Position numbers and translations under genes: made by a program. From the NCBI RefSeq assembly GCF_900101615.1, contig NZ_FMZX01000019.1, positions 1-64,000 on the forward strand: DNA of 64,000 bases. The letters run 5' to 3'. Below the pieces are notes generated by a model. That model saw only the letters and a program-made list of their open reading frames with translations. It was not told the origin of the DNA and made no database searches. Below, in pieces: positions 56,140 through 64,000 of this stretch (positions are counted from its first letter, which is position 1; each line of letters opens with the position of its first letter). The stretch comes from Belnapia rosea. Its GTDB lineage: Bacteria > Pseudomonadota > Alphaproteobacteria > Acetobacterales > Acetobacteraceae.

Positions 56140-56577
56140 TCAGTGCAGCCGCCCGGGCTGGTGCGGGCTGTCGAGGCTGAAGGTCGGGATCGCTACGTCG
56201 AAGGCCTCGCCGGTATCGGTCAGCACCATGTGATAGGTGCCGCGCATGAAGCCCGACGGCGTGGCGAGCGGCGTGCCCGAGGTGTATTCGAAGCTCTCGC
56301 CGGGGTCGAGCATCGGCTGCTCCCCCACCACCCCCTCACCATGCACCCGTTGGGTGCGGCCCTGGGCATCGGTGATGAGCCAGGTGCGCTTCAGCAGCTG
56401 CACCGTTCGCCGCCCCTCATTGGCGATGGTCACCCGGTAGGCCCAGACGAAATGGCCCCGCTCGGGCGCCGACTGATCGGCCAGGAAGAAGGTGCGGACG
56501 GAGACGCGCACGCCCCGCGTCACCTCGGTATACCCGGGCTGGCGGGCGGGATCGGTATCGGCGGGCGGGCGTTGCAT
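56140..56577 (-). CDS. apaG: ApaG family protein
   Basis: 145 residues with the ApaG immunoglobulin-like fold: TRGVRVSVRTFFLADQS, HFVWAYRVTIANEGRRTVQL, RTWLITDAQGRTQRVHGEGV and VVGEQPMLDPGESFEYTSG and FMRGTYHMV. ApaG binds pyrophosphate-containing ligands or metals; physiological role unclear. Convergent with the acyltransferase gene (3-base gap). Confidence 0.94.
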   Translation of the reverse strand: MQRPPADTDPARQPGYTEVTRGVRVSVRTFFLADQSAPERGHFVWAYRVTIANEGRRTVQLLKRTWLITDAQGRTQRVHGEGVVGEQPMLDPGESFEYTSGTPLATPSGFMRGTYHMVLTDTGEAFDVAIPTFSLDSPHQPGRLH

Positions 56578-56581
56578 GGCG

Positions 56582-56671
56582 TCAGCCCCTCCGCAGGGCG
56601 GCAGGCATCCACGGGATCAGCACCAGCGCGATTGAGGCGGTGGCAAGGGCAATCCAGGTCTCGAGACCCAT
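56582..56671 (-). CDS. putative 29-residue membrane peptide
   Basis: MGLETWIALATASIALVLIPW forms one hydrophobic helix, followed by a short tail ending LRRG. GGGGGAA lies 8 bases upstream of the ATG, a good ribosome-binding site. It lies between metZ and apaG on the same strand, with 4 bases to apaG. A genuine small membrane protein is plausible but unproven. Confidence 0.4.
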   Translation of the reverse strand: MGLETWIALATASIALVLIPWMPAALRRG

Positions 56672-56735
56672 GACGTCATTTCCCCCGTAAGGGCCGCAGC
56701 CTGCCACGGCCACGGCCCCTTGCGCTACAGATCCG

Positions 56736-57956
56736 CTACTCCGCGGCGCGCGCCACCGCACCGCCGGCGGCATCCAGGGCCTCGGCCAGGTCCTCGATGA
56801 GGTCCGCCACATCCTCGAGCCCGACCGAGAGGCGGATGGTCCCGTCGGTGATGCCGAGCCGCGCGCGCTCCTCCGCGCCGATGCGCATATGGGTGGTGGT
56901 CGCGGGATGCGTCACGAGGCTCTTCGAGTCGCCGAGATTGTTGGAGACGTCGATCAGCCGCAGCGCGTTGCAGAAGCGGAAGGCAGCCTCCTTGCCGCCG
57001 GCCAGGTCGAAGGTGACGATGGTGCCGCCGCCGCTCATCAGCCGCTGCGCCAGGGCGTATTGCGGATGGCTCGCGGAGAAGGGGTAGAGCGCCCGCTTCA
57101 CCTCCACCCGCTCCGCCAGGAAGTCGGCGATCGCCGCCGCGCTCCGGCACATGGCATGGACCCGCAGATGCAGCGTCTCCAGCCCCTTGAGGATGACCCA
57201 GGCATTGAAGGCGCTGATCGAGGGACCGGTGTTGCGGATGAAGGGCTGAAGGACATCCTCCACCCATTTCTTCGTGCCGAGGATGGCACCGCCCAGCACG
57301 CGGCCCTGCCCGTCCATGTGCTTGGTGCAGGAATAGACGACCACATCGGCGCCGAGCGCCAGCGGCTTCTGCAGCAGCGGCGTGGCAAAGACGTTGTCGA
57401 CGACGACGATGGCGCCGGCCTTGTGCGCAAGCGCGGCGACTGCCGGAAGGTCCACCAGCTCCAGCATCGGGTTGGAGGGCGTCTCCAGCAGCACCAGCGT
57501 GGCCGGGGTGGAGAGCGCCCGCTCCCACTGCGCGAGGTCGGCGCCATCGACGAATTCGCCAGTGATGCCGTAGCGCGGCAGGAGGGTGGAGATGATCCAG
57601 TGGCAGGAGCCGAAGAGGGCGCGCGAGGCGACCACCCGGTCCCCCGCCTTCAGGTGGGAGAGCAGCGCGGCATGCACCGCCGCCATGCCCGTCGCGGTGA
57701 CGCGGCAGGCCTCGGCACCCTCAAGTGCCGCGAGGCGCCCCTCGAGCATCGAGACGGTCGGGTTGCCGAAGCGCGAATACTGGAAATGCGTCGCGGTGCC
57801 GGCGAAGGTCGCCTCGGCCTGCTCCGCGCTGTCATAGACGAAGCCCGAGGTCAGGAAGAGCGCCTCGGAGGTCTCGTCGTGATTGGTGCGGGTGGTGCCG
57901 CCACGGACCAGCAGGGTCGCGGGGCGGAGGGAGCGTTCGGGCAGTGACTTGGACAT
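56736..57956 (-). CDS. metZ: O-succinylhomoserine sulfhydrylase MetZ
   Basis: 406 residues of the Cys/Met-metabolism PLP family. FQYSRFGNPTVSMLEGRLAALEG, TATGMAAVHAALLSHLKAGD and VVVDNVFATPLLQKPL are present, as is the PLP lysine in YSCTKHMDGQGRVLGG. It forms homocysteine from O-succinylhomoserine and sulfide for methionine synthesis. ATG 57956 is used; a GTG 12 bases earlier is an alternative. A SAM-II riboswitch upstream explains its feedback control by S-adenosylmethionine. Confidence 0.94.
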   Translation of the reverse strand: MSKSLPERSLRPATLLVRGGTTRTNHDETSEALFLTSGFVYDSAEQAEATFAGTATHFQYSRFGNPTVSMLEGRLAALEGAEACRVTATGMAAVHAALLSHLKAGDRVVASRALFGSCHWIISTLLPRYGITGEFVDGADLAQWERALSTPATLVLLETPSNPMLELVDLPAVAALAHKAGAIVVVDNVFATPLLQKPLALGADVVVYSCTKHMDGQGRVLGGAILGTKKWVEDVLQPFIRNTGPSISAFNAWVILKGLETLHLRVHAMCRSAAAIADFLAERVEVKRALYPFSASHPQYALAQRLMSGGGTIVTFDLAGGKEAAFRFCNALRLIDVSNNLGDSKSLVTHPATTTHMRIGAEERARLGITDGTIRLSVGLEDVADLIEDLAEALDAAGGAVARAAE

Positions 57957-57989
57957 CTGGGGGAACACCCTGGCAAACCAACGGCGTCC

Positions 57990-58035
57990 GGCACCCTTGA
58001 CGGGGCGCGAGGGGCCGCACGGGCACCCTCGACGG
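57990..58035 (-). repeat. direct repeat in the metZ leader
   Basis: A 14-base unit (GGCACCCTTGACGG at 57990-58003 and GGCACCCTCGACGG at 58022-58035, plus-strand sense) occurs twice with one mismatch. The distal copy overlaps the 3' end of the SAM-II aptamer. It may come from a local duplication of the expression platform. Confidence 0.5.
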
Positions 58036-58135
58036 CCGATTTAGCGCGAATATTTTGAACCCAACGCCGCCGCTCCGCGCCGCCGATGGGAACCCGTGAG
58101 GACCTCGCCGCAAGCTGGCCGGACAAATCGCGAGG
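58033..58135 (-). promoter_or_regulatory. SAM-II riboswitch, long-loop form, upstream of metZ
   Basis: On the minus strand: P1 CCTCGC (58135-58130) pairs with GCGAGG (58108-58103). Loop 1 has the conserved GATTTG (58129-58124) and GCTTGC (58115-58110). CGCTAAA follows at 58046-58040. The pseudoknot P2 pairs CGGCC (58121-58117) with GGCCG (58037-58033). The 56-base insert between P1 and CGCTAAA is much longer than the usual loop and can form its own CCCA/TGGG stem. The aptamer ends 76 bases before metZ. Confidence 0.85.
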
Positions 58136-58372
58136 GAGCCTCGCGGCCCGGGCGCAGTTAGCGGCCCGGGCGCCGTCCGGTCAACCCTCGAGCTGGATGG
58201 GCGAGCGGGATGTCGCCGGTCGTCATCGCCAGGCGCAGAGGGCCCGGCGGCGGCCAACGTTCACGGAGAAGGTCGCAGCGATGCATCGGACAGGGCAATC
58301 CAGCGGTTCATCACCCGATGCAAGGCATGGGCTTGAGCCGAAGCCGCCGCCCGGCTAAGCTGCCGCCGCGGC

Positions 58373-58447
58373 GCGGGCGTAGTTCAGAGGTAGAACGTCA
58401 GCTTCCCAAGCTGAATGTCGTGGGTTCGATTCCCATCGCCCGCTCCA
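58373..58447 (+). tRNA. tRNA-Gly(CCC)
   Basis: Full cloverleaf: acceptor GCGGGCG/CGCCCGC, D arm GTTC-AGAGGTA-GAAC, anticodon arm TCAGC-TTCCCAA-GCTGA with anticodon CCC, T arm GTGGG-TTCGATT-CCCAT, discriminator T and encoded CCA. It reads GGG codons. Confidence 0.95.
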
Positions 58448-58631
58448 ACCCTCCCCTGTCGCTGTCTGATACGCTATGCGGAACGCCTCTCGCCCGCGCT
58501 CCGGGGGCCAATCCGCCCCATGCCGTTCCAGCGCTTCTGGCGGGCCGGCGTGATGGCCAAGGCGCTGGAGGGCCGCATCCGTGACCGGCTGGAGGTTTGG
58601 ACAACGCGGGCCTGCTCACGCCCTACCGCGA

Positions 58632-59030
58632 TCAGCTCTCATCCCGCACCGCCCCTCGCGTCAGGTGCCGGCGCAGCAGCGCCATGTTGCGAAGATTGGC
58701 GCGGAAGAAAACATCCCCGACCGAACCCGCGACCGGGACGATGCTGATCGCGGCATCCAGGCCGAGATTGGCGGCCATGCGCAGCAGCAGCCCCGTCGAG
58801 GCGCCCAGCCGGCGTGCCTCCCAGATCAGATAGGCGGAGACGGCGGTGCCGGCGACGGGCCCGACTGCGGGCAGCAGGCTGAGCAGCGCATCGGCGCCGA
58901 AGCGGATGCCGGTGCCCGGAATCCGCCAGCGGCTGTCGAGCATGCCCGCGATCAACTCGAGACGCGCCAGCGCGGCCTCCTTGCGGCCGGCGCCGAATGC
59001 CACGACCGTCCCATCCGAATCACCTCTCAT
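58632..59030 (-). CDS. DUF4112 family membrane protein
   Basis: 132 residues. ARLELIAGMLDSRWRIPGTG and IRFGADALLSLLPAVGPVAG, then LGLDAAISIVPVAGSVGDVFFRAN, are the hallmark of DUF4112, with two hydrophobic segments probably in the inner membrane. Function unknown. Its ATG overlaps the stop of the upstream small gene (ATGA), so the two are co-translated. Confidence 0.85.
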   Translation of the reverse strand: MRGDSDGTVVAFGAGRKEAALARLELIAGMLDSRWRIPGTGIRFGADALLSLLPAVGPVAGTAVSAYLIWEARRLGASTGLLLRMAANLGLDAAISIVPVAGSVGDVFFRANLRNMALLRRHLTRGAVRDES

Positions 59031-59311
59031 CGCATGCTCTCCATGGGCGGCCCGGTGCAAGGGGCGGCCTGCCCGCCAGGGGCAACGCCCGGCTCGGCTC
59101 GCGGTGGCGCCGCAACGAAGGTTGCCAGGGCCTCCTCGGCGCGCCGCCGTGCCATCTCCTCGATCAACGGCCACGGCCAGGCGGGATGCGCAGCCAGGAC
59201 CTGCTCGAGGCAGGCCTCCACGAGGCGCTGCTCCGCCGGCGCCCTGCGCAAAGCCCTTGGCCCGAAGGCGTCGGATGGTGAGGGGCAGGCGGGCGGCGAT
59301 TCGTCGGGCAT
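59027..59311 (-). CDS. hypothetical protein, 94 residues
   Basis: RRAPAEQRLVEACLEQVLAA, PWPLIEEMARRRAEEALATF and a Pro/Gly-rich tail; probably soluble and helical. No known domain. Coupled to the DUF4112 gene by a 4-base overlap, which is the main reason to accept it as real. Confidence 0.5.
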   Translation of the reverse strand: MPDESPPACPSPSDAFGPRALRRAPAEQRLVEACLEQVLAAHPAWPWPLIEEMARRRAEEALATFVAAPPRAEPGVAPGGQAAPCTGPPMESMR

Positions 59312-59518
59312 GGCCGCAGGCTAGAACTAAACATGAACAAATCGCCACCGCGCAGGTCGGTCACGCGCGGCTTGTCCCCGATATCCACAGGGCAGACCGG
59401 CGCCCCGCATGCCTCACCTGCCGTTACAATCCGCCCTGAGTTTGCAGCAATCCGGCCCCGATCATGCCGCGCCGGGCGCGCCATCATGCCTCGTCGAACA
59501 ACCCGAACGGAGGATCTG

Positions 59519-59794
59519 ATGCGTCGCCTTCTCGTCGCTGCCGCTCTCGGCCTCGGCCTGCTCTCCGCCGGCCCCACCGTGCCAGGCGCCATCGCGGCGC
59601 CCCTCGGGGATGCATCGCCGCACCTGCTGGCCCCGAGCATCACGCCGGTGCATGGCGACCGCTGGTACCCCGACCGCGGCTATCACCGGCCCCACTACGC
59701 GCCGCCCCCGCGGCACCACTGGCACCGGTGGGAGCCGCCGCGCCACCATGGCTGGCACCACCCTCGCCCCTATCGCCACGGGTGGCGCTACTGA
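59519..59794 (+). CDS. small His/Pro-rich exported protein
   Basis: 91 residues: signal peptide (RRLLVAAALGLGLLSAGPTVPG, cleavage near AIAA), then a mature part rich in His, Pro, Trp, Arg and Tyr (HYAPPPRHHWHRW, HHGWHHPRPYRHGWRY). It could bind metal ions in the periplasm (inference). GGAGG precedes ATG 59519. The 3' end overlaps the convergent GNAT gene by 7 bases. Confidence 0.65.
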   Translation: MRRLLVAAALGLGLLSAGPTVPGAIAAPLGDASPHLLAPSITPVHGDRWYPDRGYHRPHYAPPPRHHWHRWEPPRHHGWHHPRPYRHGWRY

Positions 59795-60258
59795 GGCGAC
59801 TCGGCCGCGATGTCGAAATGCAGCACCGCCTCGCGGCTGCCGAGCCCGTCATAGAGCGCGATGGCGGGCTCATCGCCGTGGTCGGCCTGCACGAAGACGA
59901 CCCAGGCCCCGCGCGCCGCGGCGATCGCGCGCAGCTGCCCGATCAGGGCCGTGGCGACTCGCCTGCGGCGGTAAGCTGCATCCACGGCGAGGTCGTAGAG
60001 ATAGATCTCGCGCCGCATCCGTTCGAACTTGTCCAGCTCATAGGCGACGAGCCCACCGACGACCGCCTCGCCGATCCGCGCGACGAGGGCGATGACATGC
60101 TCCTTCGCCAGCAGCGCCTCGAGATAGGCCTCGGTCGGCGGCTCCGCCCCGTAGGTCTCGCGGTCGCCGAAAGCCTCGCCGAACAGGGTGTTCAGCCGGC
60201 GGAACAGCGGCGCATCGCCGGGCTGGAGGCGGTGGATGGTCGCGGCGGTGGGGGACAT
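59788..60258 (-). CDS. GNAT acetyltransferase related to AAC(3)-I
   Basis: 156 residues. LFRRLNTLFGEAFGDRETY, VVGGLVAYELDKFE, EIYLYDLAVDAAYRRRRVAT (acetyl-CoA loop RRRRVAT), VFVQADHGDEPAIALYDGLGSRE and VLHFDI follow the order of the AAC(3)-I aminoglycoside acetyltransferase family (LYDLAV, QADxxDxPAxxLYxxLG). Chromosomal relatives often do not act on aminoglycosides, so resistance is not implied. Confidence 0.82.
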   Translation of the reverse strand: MSPTAATIHRLQPGDAPLFRRLNTLFGEAFGDRETYGAEPPTEAYLEALLAKEHVIALVARIGEAVVGGLVAYELDKFERMRREIYLYDLAVDAAYRRRRVATALIGQLRAIAAARGAWVVFVQADHGDEPAIALYDGLGSREAVLHFDIAAESPQ

Positions 60259-60296
60259 GGCACCTCCGATGCATCCATGCGGCGGGGTGGTGACCA

Positions 60297-60740
60297 TTAT
60301 TCCCGCGGCCCCAGCACGGCCATGACGCCGCTGGCCCGGGCGACGCGACGGCCATCGGCCAGCATCACGCCCTCGGTGAAGCAGAGATTGCGGCCGAGGC
60401 GCGATACCTCGGCCCGGACCTCGAGCCAGCACCCCTCCTTGGCCGGAGCCAGGTAGTCGAGGCTGAGACTGACGGTGGTGAGGTGATGCCGCGGCCAGCC
60501 GGCCCGCTCGCGCATCACCGCGGCCGCATGGATCAGGCCCAGATCCGCCAGCGTAGCGACGAAGCCGCCATGCGCGGCGCCCGCCGAATTGCAGTGCCGG
60601 CGCTGCAGCCTCAGGCCGAGCGCCACCTGTGTCTCGCTTGGCTTCGACCAGAAAGGGCCGAGCTCCTTCGCATAGGGCCCGCCATGGGTAGCCGGGCCGA
60701 AGCCCTCCGGCACATCCTCCGGATGGATCGGATGCGCCAT
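60297..60740 (-). CDS. PaaI-type hotdog thioesterase
   Basis: 147 residues. HCNSAGAAHGGFVATLADLG is the substrate-binding hotdog helix with HGG, followed by TVSLSLDYLAPAKEG, LEVRAEVSRLGRNLCFTEGVM and a final ARASGVMAVL strand. It likely hydrolyses acyl-CoA thioesters. ATG 60740 gives normal length; the frame runs 8 codons further. Confidence 0.88.
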   Translation of the reverse strand: MAHPIHPEDVPEGFGPATHGGPYAKELGPFWSKPSETQVALGLRLQRRHCNSAGAAHGGFVATLADLGLIHAAAVMRERAGWPRHHLTTVSLSLDYLAPAKEGCWLEVRAEVSRLGRNLCFTEGVMLADGRRVARASGVMAVLGPRE

Positions 60741-60841
60741 GCCATAACCCCCTTCGCCACCCATCGGCCCGGACGGACCACCAGGCCAGCCATGGGCAGC
60801 ATGGCAAGGCGCCTCCCGCCCGGCAAGCCAAGGGCCCGCCC

Positions 60842-61849
60842 TCAGGGCTGCGCCTGGATCCCGGTGCGCTCCACCATCCGCCGCATCTCGGCCAGTTCGC
60901 CGACCATGAAGCCCCGGGCTTCCTCCAGCCCGTTGGGGCCCTGCACCGGGTCATGCCCGGCAAAGACGAGCTTATCGCGGATGGCCGGGTCATGAAGGAC
61001 GGCGACCAGGGCGCGGTTCAAGGCCTCCGCCTCGCGCGGCGGGATGCCGGCCGGGCCGATGAGCAGGAAGAAGCCGCTGTTCTCGAAGCCGGAGAGGCCA
61101 AGCTCCCCCAGGGTGGGGATGTCGGGGAAGGTCGGGAAGCGGCGGCTGCCGACCATGGCGACGCCGCGCAGCTTGCCCTCCCGCATCAGCGGGGTCGCGC
61201 TGGCAAGGGCGGCGATGCCGAATTGGGCCTCGCCGGTCATGATGGCCTGCACCATCTGCGCGCCGCTGCGATAGGGCACATGCACCGCACGAGTCCCGAG
61301 CGCCTGCATCAGCATCTCGGCGCGCAGGTGAAGCACGCCGCCGAAGCCGGAGGAGGCATAGGTCAGCCGGTTCGCCGGCGCCTCCCGCATCGCGGCCAGC
61401 ACCTCGCGGGCGCCGGCGCCGCCGAAACCCGGCGTGACCACCAGCACGCCTGGGGGCGTGCTGATGACGCCGAGATGGGTGAAATCGGCCACCGGGTCGT
61501 AGCGCGTGCCGCCGATCAGCGTCACCGGCGCGGCCGCGGCAGCGCCCGTCTCCGTCACCATGATGGTGTACCCATCCGGCGCCTGACGCTTCAGCCATTC
61601 GGTCGCGACCGTGCCGGCGGCACCAGGCTTGTTGTCCACGAGGATGCGCGCCCCCGGCCCGAGCGCCGTCGCCATGCGGTCGGCCAGCAGCCGTGCGGCG
61701 ATATCGGTGCTGCCGCCGGGGCCATAGCCGGTGATCATGGTGATGGGTCGGTCTGGCACCCAGGCGCCGCCCTGCGCCAGGGCAGCGGGCGGCAACCCGG
61801 CCAGGGCGATGGCGGCAGGTATCCGTTGCAGCAGGCAGCGGCGGTGCAT
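60842..61849 (-). CDS. Bug/TctC family periplasmic receptor
   Basis: 335 residues. Signal peptide (RRCLLQRIPAAIALAGLPP, cleavage near ALAQ), then VPDRPITMITGYGPGGSTDI, ILVDNKPGAAGTVATEWL, VHVPYRSGAQMVQAIMTGE and IPTLGELGLSGFENSGF. GGGAGGAA precedes the ATG at 61849. Divergent from the Ldh-type dehydrogenase gene; the two may serve one hydroxy-acid pathway (inference). Confidence 0.92.
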   Translation of the reverse strand: MHRRCLLQRIPAAIALAGLPPAALAQGGAWVPDRPITMITGYGPGGSTDIAARLLADRMATALGPGARILVDNKPGAAGTVATEWLKRQAPDGYTIMVTETGAAAAAPVTLIGGTRYDPVADFTHLGVISTPPGVLVVTPGFGGAGAREVLAAMREAPANRLTYASSGFGGVLHLRAEMLMQALGTRAVHVPYRSGAQMVQAIMTGEAQFGIAALASATPLMREGKLRGVAMVGSRRFPTFPDIPTLGELGLSGFENSGFFLLIGPAGIPPREAEALNRALVAVLHDPAIRDKLVFAGHDPVQGPNGLEEARGFMVGELAEMRRMVERTGIQAQP

Positions 61850-62008
61850 GGCCTCATTCCTCCCGGTCTTGGTCGTTGGGGAGAGGACAGCACCGGCGGC
61901 GGGATTGCGGAAGGGATATCTCAGGCCGCGGGACCTGCGGTTGACCCCCTCCGCGGGGCACACCTAAGCTCGGCCGGACGATCGGATACCGGCGGGGAAG
62001 GGCGGGCC

Positions 62009-63082
62009 ATGCTGATCCAGGCGGAGAAGCTGCAGGCCGCGGTCCTGCAGATGTTGCGGTCGGCCGGTACGGATGAGGCGCTGGCCTCGGTGGTCGCGGC
62101 CGACCTGCTCGAGGCCAATCTGCAGGGCCATGACAGCCATGGCGTGCAGCTCGCGCCGCGCTACGTGCTGAACGTGCTGGAAGGCAAGCTTGCGCCCAAT
62201 GCCGGGGCGGAGGTGGTGCGGCAGGACGGCGCCATCCTGGTCGTCGATGGCGGCATGGGCTTCGGCCAGGTGGTCGGGCGCCAGGCCATGGACCTGGCGA
62301 TCGAGGCGGCGCGAAACACGGGCGCCGGCTTGCTGGCGCTGCGCAACACGCATCACCTGGGCCGCATCGGTGCCTATGGCGAGCGCGCGGTCGCGGCCGG
62401 GATGCTGTCCCTCCATTTCGTCAACGCGGTCTCGGGCCCACCCGTGGTGGCGCCCTTTGGCGGCAGCGAGGCGCGCTTCGGCACCAACCCGGTCTGCATC
62501 GCCATCCCACCGGCCGTGCCCGGGGGCAGGCCGCTGATCCTCGATTTTGCCACCAGCGCCATCGCCATCGGCAAGGTGCGCGTGGCGCATGCGGCGGGGA
62601 AACCGGTGCCCGAGGGCAGCCTGGTGGACCATGCCGGCCAGCCCACCATTGATCCGGGCGCAATGTATGGCGGCGGCCCGCGTGGTGCGCTGCTGCCCTT
62701 TGGCCAGCACAAGGGCTCCGGGCTTGCCCTGATGTGCGAGATCCTCGCCGGGGCGTTGACCGGCGGCGGCACCAACCAGCCGGCCACGCCTAAGGACCGC
62801 GGCATCGTCAACGGCATGTTCGCCATGGTGCTGGACCCGGCCCGCTTCGGCGATCTCGAAGCCTTCCGGGCGGAAACCGCCGCGATGGTCGCCTATGTGA
62901 AGGCTTCGGCAACCGCCGGCGACCAGCAGGTCCTGGTCGCCGGCGAGAAGGAACAGATCACCAAGGCCGAGCGCCTTCGAGGCGGCATCCCCATCCCCTC
63001 GGCCACATGGGAGGAGCTGTGCGGCGCCGCGGCCGAGGTCGGTATCACGCGGGACCGGTTGGGCGCCCTCGCAGGGATCTGA
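62009..63082 (+). CDS. malate/L-lactate (Ldh) family NAD(P)-dependent dehydrogenase
   Basis: 357 residues. DLLEANLQGHDSHGVQLAPRY (GHxSHG motif), LALRNTHHLGRIGAYGERA, NPVCIAIPP, LDFATSAIAIGKV, LPFGQHKGSGLALMCEILA and TKAERLRGGI are the defining blocks of the YlbC/YiaK/ComC family, which oxidise 2-hydroxy acids such as malate, ureidoglycolate or sulfolactate. Substrate unknown. Confidence 0.92.
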   Translation: MLIQAEKLQAAVLQMLRSAGTDEALASVVAADLLEANLQGHDSHGVQLAPRYVLNVLEGKLAPNAGAEVVRQDGAILVVDGGMGFGQVVGRQAMDLAIEAARNTGAGLLALRNTHHLGRIGAYGERAVAAGMLSLHFVNAVSGPPVVAPFGGSEARFGTNPVCIAIPPAVPGGRPLILDFATSAIAIGKVRVAHAAGKPVPEGSLVDHAGQPTIDPGAMYGGGPRGALLPFGQHKGSGLALMCEILAGALTGGGTNQPATPKDRGIVNGMFAMVLDPARFGDLEAFRAETAAMVAYVKASATAGDQQVLVAGEKEQITKAERLRGGIPIPSATWEELCGAAAEVGITRDRLGALAGI

Positions 63083-63297
63083 GAACCGCCCTCACCCGCC
63101 TGCCGGCCAACCTGGACCACGTTTCTCGAGCCGGCAGTGCTCGAATTCCGGTACGGCGCCTCGCACTGGCCCTCGCCGGTGGCGGGCGGACACCACCAGT
63201 ACCGTGCTGGCCCCTGGCGTCCGATGGGGCCCGCTTTGGCACGGGGCCAAGCGGGACGCCGACGGCATGACCGCGGTCCGCCCCAGCCTATGGTTGC

Positions 63298-64000
63298 CTA
63301 ACGCGCCATGGCCGGCCTGCCCGCTGCGGCGGTTTCCAGATGCGTGCTCACCCGCAGCGTCATGGCGACGATGCCACCGACCAAGGTACATGCGCCGAGA
63401 ACCAGCAGCCCCGCGGTGAAATTGCCGGTGGCGTCCCGCAGGTAGCCCATCAGATAGGGGCCGGCGAAGCCCGACAGGTTGCCGATGGCATTGATCGCAG
63501 CGATGCCAGCGGCGGCCGAGGTGCCGGTCAGGAATGCGCTGGGAATGGGCCAGAGCAGCGGCGGTGTCGCCGAGACGCCAATCTGGCTGAGGCAGAGCAG
63601 GCCCAGCACCAGGACGGGTGAGGAGACGAGCCCGGCACCGGCAACCCCCACCGCCGCCAGGATCATGGCGAAGCAGACATGTTCCCGCCGCTTCAGGGTG
63701 CGATCGGAGTTGCGGCCCAGCAGAACCATGCCGACGGCACCGAAAACGAAAGGCAGCGCGGCCAGCAGGCCGGTCTGGAAGTTGCTGACGCCGAAGCCCT
63801 TGACGATCGTCGGCAGGAAGAAGGCGACGCCATAGCTCGCGGCGTTCAGGCAGAAATAGACGAAGGCGCAGGCCAGGACGCGGCTGTCGCTGAGCGCCTT
63901 GCCGATGCTGATATGCTCCGCCGCCTGCTTCTGCTCATGCTCCGCATCCAGCCGCGCCTGAAGCCAGGTCCGCTCGGGTTCCGCCAGCCAGCTTGCCTGC
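63298..64000 (-). CDS. MFS transporter, C-terminal part (cut by window edge)
   Basis: The frame is open to the right edge and stops with TAG at 63298. The C-terminal region reads YGVAFFLPTIVKGFG, LLAALPFVFGAVGMVLLGRN, SDRTLKRREHV (cytoplasmic loop between helices), then four or five more helices ending with VGGIVAMTLRV. The SDRxxxRREH loop fits the anion:cation symporter (ACS) group that carries carboxylates such as phthalate, tartrate or nicotinate. The N-terminal part lies outside the window. Confidence 0.85.
   Translation of the reverse strand, partial: QASWLAEPERTWLQARLDAEHEQKQAAEHISIGKALSDSRVLACAFVYFCLNAASYGVAFFLPTIVKGFGVSNFQTGLLAALPFVFGAVGMVLLGRNSDRTLKRREHVCFAMILAAVGVAGAGLVSSPVLVLGLLCLSQIGVSATPPLLWPIPSAFLTGTSAAAGIAAINAIGNLSGFAGPYLMGYLRDATGNFTAGLLVLGACTLVGGIVAMTLRVSTHLETAAAGRPAMAR

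Noticed and set aside
59788-60258. Aminoglycoside resistance gene
   Set aside because: The protein has AAC(3)-I-like motifs, but it is a chromosomal GNAT with no mobile context; resistance cannot be claimed from sequence alone.

Overview
The window is chromosomal DNA from a high-GC alphaproteobacterium, most likely of the Acetobacteraceae (Roseomonas-like). The signs are very high GC with G/C-ending codons, several orphan Bug/TctC receptors, a MucR regulator without zinc ligands, a glnK-amtB pair, a SAM-II riboswitch before metZ, and an ftsK / lolA / xth / tsaB-rimI / mucR-fur housekeeping block. This placement is inferred from gene content, not from a marker gene.

Layout. 1-300: 3' end of an IS630-type transposase. 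450-9550: hemN, a decayed alpha/beta-hydrolase gene, a luciferase-like flavoenzyme, a MYG1 protein, a phospholipase D-like protein, a GST with a nonsense codon, a MOSC protein and a CaiB-type CoA-transferase. 9590-18400: catabolic region with an amidase and peptide-type binding protein, then a tight four-gene operon (2,5-dihydroxypyridine-dioxygenase-like, alpha/beta hydrolase, acyl-CoA dehydrogenase, acyl-CoA ligase) divergent from a MarR regulator. 18380-32750: accessory metabolism with a lipoprotein, two Bug receptors, MFS, GMC oxidoreductase, LysR/GST, an OpgH-like glucosyltransferase followed by a PLD lipoprotein, and an enolase-superfamily enzyme with a sugar-isomerase-type barrel. 32750-39240: a GH16-like protein behind a near-consensus promoter in an AT-rich island, a lone molybdenum hydroxylase large subunit, a second luciferase-like enzyme and a third Bug receptor.

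39240-40730 holds a decaying selenium locus. An NADH-dehydrogenase-like protein ends at a TGA where a SelD domain should begin. A truncated, frameshifted SelD C-terminus follows it, and a tRNA-Sec-like gene with a UCC anticodon precedes it.

40760-58450 is mostly core: a UbiH-type hydroxylase, a sigma-54-like promoter with glnK-amtB, a TorF porin, ftsK, lolA, a glutamine-amidotransferase-type hydrolase, a candidate sRNA, an FAH hydrolase, xthA, tsaB-rimI, mucR, fur-like, an acyltransferase, apaG, metZ under a long-loop SAM-II riboswitch, and tRNA-Gly(CCC). 58630-64000: small membrane/secreted proteins, a GNAT related to AAC(3)-I, a thioesterase, a fourth Bug receptor, an Ldh-type dehydrogenase and the 3' part of an MFS permease.

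The strongest unusual signals are the selenium-locus wreck, the candidate sRNA with C-rich loops, the NicX-like operon and the long-loop SAM-II riboswitch. No phage, CRISPR array or defence system was found.
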